From: Crocodylus rhombifer
Taxonomy: Eukaryota > Chordata > Crocodylia > Crocodylidae
DNA: 64,000 nt
Assembly: GCA_038503035.1 (NCBI GenBank)
Contig: JAVSML010000029.1
Location: forward strand, 695,708-759,707
Direction: 5' to 3'
The translations under genes and the position numbers were made by a program. This document shows, piece by piece, positions 56,464 through 64,000 of this stretch. A model generated the notes under the pieces. The model ran no database searches. It saw only the letters and a program-made list of their open reading frames with translations, and was not told the DNA's origin. Position 1 is the first letter of the stretch; every line of letters begins with the position of its first letter.

Positions 56464-58987
56464 ATGAAGGAACACATTATGAAGTGGGGTGGAAAGGCAG
56501 GTGACCACGCTGGCCAGCCTGCACGAAGGGGAGCAAGGGGGGTTGCAAGCGGGAGAGCTGCAGTTTCTCCCCCCACCAAACTCAGACGCAGCCTCTTTCC
56601 TCCCGCTACAAGGGATGAGGCTGCTACAAGCAGTAAAGAGAGGGGAGCAGCAGTGCCACCAGAGCCACTGCCTGTGCCTGAGACTCTCTCATATCCAGAC
56701 ACAGCAGCCACAACCTCTCCCACCATAACTGCAACCAGCACAGCAGCGCACTCCACCCCTGTGTCACTGGCTATGCTGAGCCTTCCAGCCCCAGAAGAAG
56801 AGCTGGTGCTGGATCTGGATCTCAGTGCCCTGGCAAGGGAAGTTCTGGGGAAGGAAGGGGAATGAGTTGAGTTTGTGCTCGACATCCCTCAGGTTTTTTC
56901 CTTTCAAGCCACGAGGTCTTTCCCAGAAGGCGCTTCAGAAGGTGCCTCTGTACAGGTGAAGGCAAGCGGCTCAGCTGAGTCCGCTCTTTCTCTTGCTGTG
57001 CCTCTGACTGCTGAAGAGGGGGAGAGTTCAGCAGCATCCAGAGATGCACCCGCACGCCAGAGGAAAAGGCCTAGTACTAGCATGGTCTGGGATCATTATG
57101 AGCTGGCAGATGATCACGCGTTTGCTATCTGCGTGCACTGCCGAGCCAAAATCAGCCGGGGCAAGGGAACAAAGCGCATGACCACCTCGGGGATGTTGAA
57201 TCATCTCTGCAGGTACCACCCCTTTGCCACAGCCCCCATCCCCCCACAGCAGAGGCAGGGCACCCTGGAACACTGGGGGCAAAAGGGGCCAGTTGCAAAT
57301 GCAAGCAAGGTCGCCCAGACCACTAGGGAGATGCTTGCTCTGGATGGCCAGCCCTTCACCTTTGTTGAGTGGCCAGGGTTCAGGCAGCTGCTGGCACTGC
57401 TGGCTCCATCCCACCAAGTGCCTGCACGTACCGCCTTCAGCAGGACGGTGGTGCCCTCCCTATACGAAGCATGCAGGGAGCTCTTGAGGGAGGAGCTGCA
57501 CAAGGCAGGTCCGCAGGTGTACACTTCACCTCGGACATCTGGAGCAGGTGGGGTGGAGATCATGCATACCTCTCCCTCACAGGGCACTGGTGTGGCTGGT
57601 CAGGTCGTCGGTGGGCTCTCCTTCACGCCAAGGTGATGGATGAGTCCCACACAGCAGCAGAGATAAGGGGGGCCATGAACTGCATGGTGCAGGGGTGGCC
57701 GGGCGTTGGGCAGGCCGAGCTCACCCGCGGCTTCATGGTCACCGACAATGGGGCCAATATGGTCAAGGCAGTCCGTGATGCCAACTCTGCTGGTATTCGC
57801 TGTGTGGCACACAATTTACATCTGATCGCGACGGATGCCTTGGAGGGGGACAGGGCTGCAGGAGATGGCACCAGCAACATCAGCAGGCTCGTTTCCAGAT
57901 GTAGGAAGGTGGCAGGCTACTTCCATGGGAGCATCAAGGGGGGCAAGATGCTGCGGGACAAACAAGCAGAGCTAAATGTCCCACAGCACAGACTCATGCA
58001 GAACGTGGAGACTCGGTGGAGCTCCACATACCTGATGCTTGAGAGGCTGGTGGAGCAACAGAAGGCCATCCATGAGCTGGCCTTGCTTGGGGAGATTGGG
58101 ATCAGCGGCCCCCTGACCAAAGCTGAGTGGCATGCCATCTCCCAGATCTTGCTGGTCCTCAAGCCCTTCCTTGAGGCCACTGAGACCCTCAGTGCTGCTG
58201 ATGCTTTCCTCAGCCAGATGGTCTCCATAGTGAAGGAGCTCCACAGCCAAATGGAGAGCTTCCTGGGGGCCAGTGTTCCTGGCTGGGGCAGGATGTGCAG
58301 GCACTGGTGAGGCGACTGAAGGAGAGCCTTAGGAAAAGGCTTGAACCCTTGGCATTCAACACAGTGCATATGCTGGCCATCATCTGTGACCCAAGGGTGA
58401 AGGGCACCATATGTGGCAGCGAGACACTGAGTCACTGCAGGGAGGTACTTATTAAGAAAGTGACGGAGGTGGAACGGCGGCGGCGGGGGGAAGTGGAACA
58501 GGGGGATCCACTGCCCGAGCCCAGGCTGCCATCCACGAGCCAGTCTTCCCCTCCACCACAGGCGCTGCCAATATGGGCTAAGGCCATGGCAAGCATTAGG
58601 GGGTCCAGATCCACCAGACCCCAGGATCAGGCAGACAGCCCGCACACCATGGTGTCTGCCTATCTTGCCGAGCCTGTGGAGCCCCTGGACTGCGACCCCT
58701 TGGCCTACTAGGCAACCTGCAGCCCGATGTGGCCGGATCTGGCCACAGTTGCTCGGGAATACCTGTCCTGTCCACCGACCAGCGTGCCAAGCGAGAGGGT
58801 GTTCAACATGGCTGCGAATGTTGTGACACCCCACCACGCCTGCTTGGATCCTGGTTTGGTGGAGCATCTGGTGCTTCTCAAGGTGAACCACCCGCTGCCG
58901 GGGGTCCCCAAGCGCCAGGTGCAGACGGAGCGAATGCCACCCTCCTCGCTCCATCTGGATCACGAGTTTTGTCTGTCAGCAGCCTAA
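56464..58987 (+). pseudogene. hAT transposase with BED zinc finger, four lesions
   Basis: hAT transposases bind the element ends and excise and reinsert them. Chosen start: ATG 56464 (MKEHIMKWGGKAG). The first 190 residues are Ser/Thr/Pro/Ala-rich. A BED finger follows (WDHYEL, then C223-x2-C226 and H247-x4-H252). The catalytic core has FTSDIW (acidic codon at 57534), VTDNGANM (57744), CVAHNLHL (57801), VETRWSSTYLMLERL (58005) and LKPFLEATETLS. The hAT dimerisation domain at 58727-58903 has LATVAREYLSCPPTSVPSER and DPGLVEHLVLLKVN. Stop: TAA at 58985. Lesions: TGA at 56863, a one-base loss near 57514, a frameshift near 58270-58290, and TAG at 58709, probably from a Trp codon. The match is to the Ac/ZBED-like branch. 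It is broken, but every domain remains. Confidence 0.88.
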
Positions 58988-58988
58988 G

Positions 58989-59275
58989 GTGCAGTTTCCC
59001 CCAAACCCCTGCACCTATCACCATGAAAGTTGGCAAGCTTTGTGGGCTCCTCAGGGGCCAGCAAGCCTGCAGTTTTGAGCTCCCTGTGGCTTTCCACATA
59101 GAAGTTACAGGCAGTTTGCTCTCAAGAATTTGGGGTGCAGTTTCTCCAAACCCTCTGAACCTATCTTGTTGAAAGTTGGCACACTTCGTGGGCTCCTCAG
59201 GAGCTACCAGTCCTGCAAGTTTCATCAAGATCAGACAATAAATGCCAAAGTTATAGCCTGCTTTGACCTTCCCCA
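58989..59275 (+). repeat. two tandem ~140-bp repeats in the hAT 3' region
   Basis: The unit beginning GGTGCAGTTTCCCCCAAACC at 58989 recurs as GGTGCAGTTTCTCCAAACCC at 59132. Both continue with ACCTATC, TGAAAGTTGGCA, GTGGGCTCCTCAGG and CCTGCA. The units are about 75-80% alike by eye and lie between the stop codon and the right subterminal cluster. Confidence 0.75.
59237..59242 (+). terminator. poly(A) signal of the hAT transposase
   Basis: AATAAA lies 250 bp downstream of the transposase stop codon and still inside the element. Confidence 0.45.
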
Positions 59276-59441
59276 TTATAGCCCATGAGGAAGTTGAAGC
59301 AGCTCAAATATTCGACTGAGCTTCAACCTCGAGTCAAAGCGGACCCGCTTTGACTCGAAGCAGATGGCAAATCAAAGCAGGACCTGGTTCAATATTCAAC
59401 ATAGCTGTCGAATCGAATATTACCTGCTCTGCACAGCCCTA

Positions 59442-59449
59442 AAAAACAT
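59442..59449. repeat. right target site duplication of the hAT
   Basis: AAAAACAT, identical to 55722-55729. Confidence 0.9.
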
Positions 59450-60587
59450 ACTTTTTTTTTTTTTTTTTTTTTATAACCCCATAGATGTTTTGCCTTCTTT
59501 AGGCCATGGAATTTTGATAAACTTAACACATTTCAGATGAAGTGTCTTGTTTTCTGCTTTGACATTTATAATGATCTCTATATGTATATACACTATATAA
59601 AAACTGATAAAATTTCTTTTCATTTTAGAGATTGATGCACCATGAGTATCCATCTTTAAACATGATATACTTATATAATCAGTAATATTTTTCCTCATTC
59701 ATAGGGAAAATTAAGTAGTTAAATACTTCATAATATTTTATCAGTCAATTCAGTTTATTAACCAGTTATAAATAATGGGCCCTAACCTGTAAAATGACCA
59801 TCCGATCTAAAAGTAACCAGTATGAACAACAAATCTGTCCTTATTCTCCTCTCCCTGGCAGGTGTTTCTTGTGTAGCAACAGTGATGACCTGTCAAAAGC
59901 ATAACCTTGTACATTCAATTTATTCCTTTATCTGGTATTCATTTGTGAAGAATTTCAATGCAAATTGTTTTAACATAAGTAGATGCACAGCACATATTTT
60001 AATTTAATATGTTTATTCCTTTGTCATAAAATCATTTACACAGTTTTCAGTTTAATAACAAGATTGTTAGACATTAGTGTACAGGAAACACAGTAGCTAT
60101 TTCCCTGTGCCAATATTTGTTAACATGCCCTCCCTTTGTCTTTGGGCATCAGATATTCCTTCTGCAGGAAAAATTCTATGTGGTTAAATGTTTTTGGAAA
60201 CAGAAAAGTTAATTTCATTGCTTAGGGTGCTGACTGAAATGACGTTTTGTTCCGTGATCAGCCACTGAAAGTGCTCTACATCTGTGGGCTGACTGAAGTG
60301 CACAGCTGCTGCATGCTTAACAAAGTGCCCGACTGCATTACAAATGAATCTTCATTATGTGAGGGTTCAAATGAAGGCGCTTCAAAGGAGATTGCCTTCA
60401 TTGACTTCTGTTTGTGTGTGCTGGGAGCAGGGCTGGGCTGAAACAGCCCATTACCATCCCCCATGCTGTCTGGGAGAAGGCAGGGGAGGGAGTTATGTCT
60501 GGGGTTAGCCTAGCCTGTTCCAGAGGGTGGGGTGGTTGGATTGGACCCCCCGACCTCGGGGGTGGCGGTGTGCCAATCCACCCACCC
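59450..60587. other. AT-rich sequence with poly(T) and a small GC hairpin
   Basis: A T21 run at 59452-59472 lies directly after the hAT. Near 60537-60580 a GC-rich imperfect hairpin is seen (GGATTGG...CCAATCC enclosing CCCCCGACCTCGGGGG). No gene was recognised. Confidence 0.4.
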
Positions 60588-61717
60588 ATAGACTGTAAGG
60601 CCAGAAGGGACCTCAGAAGATCATCAGGTCCAGCCCCTTGCACCAAGCAGGAAAGATAACTGGGGGTCAGGTGAGCCCAGCCAGGTAACTGTCTAGTCTC
60701 CTCTTAGAAGATTTCCAGGGTAGGTGATTGCACCACCTCTGGAGGGAACTTATTCCACAGTCTGGACATCCTGACTGTGAAGAAGTTTTTCCTTATGTTG
60801 AGCCTGAATTGGTCTTCCACAAGTTTGTGGTTTGTACTCCTAGTTTTCCCCTCGGGTGTCCTAAAGAAAATTGCTCACTGAACTCTTGATGTACTCTCCT
60901 AGCGTAGTGATAAGCTGCTACCAGGTCCTCTCTCAGCCTTCTTTTCCTTCAGCTGAAGAGTCCCAGATCCCTCAGTCTTTCCTCATATGGCTTGCCTTTT
61001 AAGACTCTGATCATACGGGTGGCTCTTCTTTGGACTCTCTCAAGCTTGTCCATGTCCTGGCTGAAGTGCAGTGCCCAGAACTGGATGCAGTACTCCAGCT
61101 GTAGTCTCACCAGTGCCAAGTAGAGTGGAAGAATCACCTCCTTGGTTTTGCTAGAGATTAACTGATTGATGCATGCCATACTATTATTTGCCCTACTGGC
61201 TAAAGCATCGCACTGCTGGCTCACATTCATACTGTGGTCTATAATTACCCACAGGTCCGTTCCATTCATGGTGCTAGTCAGTTTGGTGCCACCAGGCCTG
61301 TAGGTGTGTTGGGGGTTGCTTGTCCCAAGGTGGAGCACTTTACATTTCTTGACACTGAACTTCATCAGGTTCTGATCTGCCCAACTTGCTAGCTTGTCTA
61401 GGTCTGCCTGTATCTGTAGCCTATCTTCAAGCATGACCATATTCCCCCATAACTTGGTGTCATCTGCGAACTTGGCCAGTGATCTCTTCACCCCCACATC
61501 CAAATCATTAATAAATATGCTGAGAAGTACTGGACCAAGCACCAAACCCTGTGGGACACTACTGCCCACTTCTCACCAGGATGACATAAATCCAGTCACT
61601 ATGACTCTCTGGGTCCTGAAGCCAGTTTCTCACCCACCTGACTGTCTCAGAGTTAAGCCCGCAACCCTCCAATTTTCTCATGAGGACATCATGTGATACT
61701 AAATCAAAGGCCTTTTG
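60588..61717 (-). mobile_element. CR1: CR1 LINE, 1.1-kb copy
   Basis: The plus strand begins CATAGACTGTAAGGCCAGAA then GGGACCTCAGAAG. The minus strand runs from the 3' UTR to the KAFDLVSHDVLMRKLEGCGL motif, where the copy is truncated at about 61717. Beyond that point the open frame contains non-CR1 sequence. Confidence 0.9.
60949..61717 (-). pseudogene. CR1 RT fragment including the FADD active site
   Basis: The minus-strand frame 61569-60949 is intact for 206 codons: SSVPQGLVLGPVLLSIFIND, then SLAKFADDTKLWGN (catalytic FADD), FSVKKCKVLHLGTSN, ALVRLQLEYCIQFWAL and LERVQRRATRMIRVLKGKPY. A frame change near 61565 separates it from VRWVRNWLQDPESH. The C-terminal piece below 60949 is frameshifted. 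The RT fingers and the endonuclease are missing because of 5' truncation. Confidence 0.85.
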
Positions 61718-63485
61718 GGAGAGGGGGGATAGGGTTAGGGGAATAGACTGCAGACATGCAGCCTCTCTTACTAGACTGCTCCAAAGTAGAGCTTGATCCT
61801 CCACCCTCCAGATCCAACAGTGAATGCTTACTAGGTTGGGAGGGTTGGTCGAACTCATGGCGCTCTCTGCAAAGCACCATGAGTTAGACCAGGGAGCTGC
61901 AAGTCTGTCAGCACCCTTAGCTTAACATTAAAATATTTTAGTTCATTTTCATGATATAAAAGACCTAACAACACTGTTCATGAAACTAAACACTATAGCA
62001 TACAATATATATACTGCATTATACTTTTGATAAATTTAAATGTATTTCTGTAAATGCAGAACAGACCCTAGTCTGTTTCTAGAATTTTAACATAGAGTTT
62101 AGTTTGTTGGCTTTTTACTAAAGTTAATCTTATTTTAGAAGAATAGCTGGGTCTAAAATTACCCATATCATTAAAACAAAATGGCTTACAAGTTGAAGGC
62201 AAAACAACTTTTTCCTCATGTTTGAGGAATATATCTATGAGGAAAAGGAAGATACCAAGAAGTTCAGAAATTAGCTTCGGTTTGAAATCAGCTTATTGGA
62301 AAAAATCCAAACCCTTCAATTCTAGAGGAACTTGCTAGAAATCTCATGAGAATAGGGTTTCTTGTGAGTTTATAGGAGGTAACAGGATACAGTTTTTGCC
62401 TGTCAGACATGAGTCTCAGAGTATCCACAATGTAAAAGGAATGAATATCTACTTGCAACTGCCTTTACAATTGTCTCATGACACTATAATGCCCCCACAT
62501 GCTGAGCAATATTCTTAAGTCAACATTCCAGATTTTTGACTAACATATCTTCAAGTGCTTTATTTCTAGGAAGATTGTACAAGTAGATCTATACTGATCC
62601 TGTGGTATGCATCAGTGACAGTGGAGATATCACTTCATCACATTTTGAACTCTCTTTTGTGTAAAAAACACCATTTTGTATTTAAAATTTTATTTTGAAG
62701 CGAGACCATCATGATGCATTGCAGCCTACACTGCAGATTACAGCCTCCATTTTATAGTGTGGTCTTGACAATTAGTAGAAAGATTATGCCTGAAAAAGCT
62801 AGGCAAGAACAATCAAGAGCCATCCCATTGGAATAATGCATTTTCTCTCAATAGTTTCATTGACTTGGAATGATTCTCTACATTCAAAGAGAGCTGACAA
62901 GGGGGCTGCAGCACAGAATGCATCCTACAGAAGCAAATTGGCAAAAGAGAATTGAGTCCCTCTTTAACTAAAAGGGAACAACAGTGCCAGATGACCCAGC
63001 TAAAGAAACAGGAGGCGCTATGTTGCCTAAAGAAACTGATTAAACTCAGGACGCACAGAAGGGATGAAATTAGAGATTGCCAGTGTGAAATCAGAACTAT
63101 ACATTGTTTTTCAAGGATCTGGTACTCTTGAATGATCTTGTTAAGAGTAAAGTGTACCCAATTAAGAAATACTTCTAAATCGGCATTCCTTGATTTTCTG
63201 CCATATCATCCTTGAAGGGTCTAATCATAGTTCCCATAGTCAGGTTGATTCTAGGGGAATGTGTCTACACAACTAGGAGCTCAGAAGAGCTAGGTCATTG
63301 GTTCAGGAGTTCGAGGCAATCCTGTTGCCCAAGAAGGATATTGGGCTCACAGCTAGCAGTAGCAACCAAGGGCTTAAATCACCAGGGGCATGTGAGAACC
63401 AGGAATCTCATACATTTAGTCACAAGTGATTGGATGACATCTAGGGAAGGAAACTGTAGTGAATATGTCATCGATCTATCTATCT
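61718..63485. other. unannotated sequence with a possible Pol III-like motif
   Basis: Mostly AT-rich single-copy-like DNA. At 63277-63317 an A-box-like GAGCTCAGAAG and a B-box-like GTTCGAGGC are 32 bp apart, weakly suggesting a tRNA-derived SINE remnant. No gene was recognised. Confidence 0.35.
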
Positions 63486-64000
63486 CAGAGGCAGGCAATT
63501 ATTTTGGGCACAGGGCCGCTTACCCAGTTTTGGCAAGCTGTCAAGGGCCGCACTGGTAGCCCCACCCCTTGACAGGCACCCTGCCCCCTAGTCACCATCT
63601 TGGGACCAATGTCCCAGGGTCAGCACCAGTGGGACCCAAAGTGGGGTGCAGGCTGGCAGGGGTTTGTAAAGCTGGGCTGGGCTGCACCAGCAGGGAGAGG
63701 GGGGAGCTGGCCTGGCTCCATAGAGCCCCTGCTGGCTGGGACCCCTGTACTCCTGCCGCCCTGCTCTGGGCCCTGCTGGCACTGGCCCCAGGACACCAGT
63801 GTGGGCCCCATTTTCCCACTGGCTCCCACACCCATTCACTCCCAGTGCCCCCCCAGCCCAGAGGTACAGGCAGGGAGAAGCGTGCAGCCCCGACCCCCTG
63901 CTCACCAGCAGGGAATAAGCTGGTGCTGAGCGCAGCCCCTCCCCGGCCCCATGGCCTGTGCTCCCTGCCACAACCTCTTGCAGCCCATGCAGGACTGTCC
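63486..64000 (-). mobile_element. hAT element, cut by window end
   Basis: It starts CAGAGGCAGGCAATTATTTT then GGGCACAGGGCCGCTTACC, the inverse of the right end of the 8817-10299 element (GGCCCTCCACCCGAAATAAT then TGCC), so it is in the opposite orientation. The left 8-mer flank would be ATCTATCT (63478-63485), while the other flank is outside the window. The following 450 bp is GC-rich, with mirrored open frames that are not genes. Confidence 0.7.

Larger units (their letters stand above)
55722..59449 (+). mobile_element. full-length hAT transposon with perfect 8-bp TSD
   Basis: The 3712-bp element spans 55730-59441. The target duplication AAAAACAT is identical on both sides (55722-55729 and 59442-59449). 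The termini TAGGGCTGTGCAAAGC and, reversed, TAGGGCTGTGCAGAGC are inverted repeats. Both subterminal regions carry dense TCGAAT/ATTCGA motifs (about 55755-55890 and 59305-59425), the usual transposase-binding arrangement of hAT elements. Between them lie a promoter-like segment, a transposase frame of about 840 codons, a tandem 3' repeat and a poly(A) signal. The complete ends, identical duplication and few coding lesions indicate a comparatively recent insertion. Confidence 0.9.

Noticed and set aside
57917..58963. 348-codon frame on the minus strand across the hAT transposase
   Set aside because: It is the antisense shadow of the plus-strand transposase, has no recognisable motif and owes its length to the GC-rich codon usage of the sense frame.
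63588..63971. 127-codon minus-strand frame near the window end
   Set aside because: Interior of a GC-rich hAT element with mirrored frames on the other strand.
1..64000. CRISPR arrays, bacterial operons, rRNA or intact tRNA genes
   Set aside because: No regularly spaced direct repeats with unique spacers, no prokaryotic gene layout and no cloverleaf-forming tRNA were seen. The repeat content is that of a vertebrate genome.

Overview
The window looks like gene-poor vertebrate nuclear DNA, most likely from a reptile and best fitting a crocodilian, with a turtle as the second choice. The basis is dense CR1 non-LTR retrotransposons of several ages (3' ends with the ATTCTATGA-type tail, reverse transcriptase with FADD/FVDD motifs), many hAT-type DNA elements, one probable endogenous-retrovirus solo LTR, AT-rich background and no compact gene arrangement. 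There is one 10-N assembly gap. The species call is inference. No complete host gene, rRNA, tRNA or CRISPR array is visible.

Layout. 0-8 kb: a CR1 tail, a TIR element split by a CR1, a head-to-head CR1 pair, a palindromic element, and candidate host exons on the plus strand (485-675) and minus strand (6903-7105 and 7370-7458, mutually compatible in phase). 8-20 kb: a 1.48-kb non-autonomous hAT, a second hAT-like element, a nested pair of TIR elements, a 1.9-kb CR1 with much of its reverse transcriptase (13.6-15.5 kb), a foldback hAT (16.8-17.9 kb) and a TAGGKACAGA-type element. 20-33 kb: a hairpin, a relative of the 16.8-kb foldback broken by the gap, a minisatellite, a nested TIR pair, a solo LTR with a 32-nt G run, and two CR1s end to end (29.5-33 kb). 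33-49 kb: mostly unannotatable single-copy-like DNA with a few MITEs and old CR1s. 49-54 kb: an old CR1 split by a younger antisense CR1, itself split by a foldback hAT. 55.7-59.4 kb: the best element, a full-length hAT transposon with identical 8-bp target duplications. 60-64 kb: another CR1, and a hAT running off the window end.

How the parts relate. The 55.7-kb hAT carries both termini, subterminal TCGAAT-type repeats, a promoter-like segment, a long transposase reading frame (BED zinc finger, RNase-H-like catalytic core, hAT dimerisation domain) and a poly(A) signal. The reading frame is broken by two in-frame stops and two frameshifts. The 16.8-kb element shares its terminal sequence and AATCGA-rich subterminal style and looks like a non-autonomous passenger of the same or a sister transposase. 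The CR1 copies record several insertion rounds. Several junctions are informative, including a probable templated filler at a CR1 5' junction, CR1 insertion into a CR1 tail, and an in-frame duplication of a reverse transcriptase active-site motif.

All assignments were made by reading the sequence. Boundaries of old repeats are approximate, and exon calls are hypotheses based on splice-like borders and open frames.
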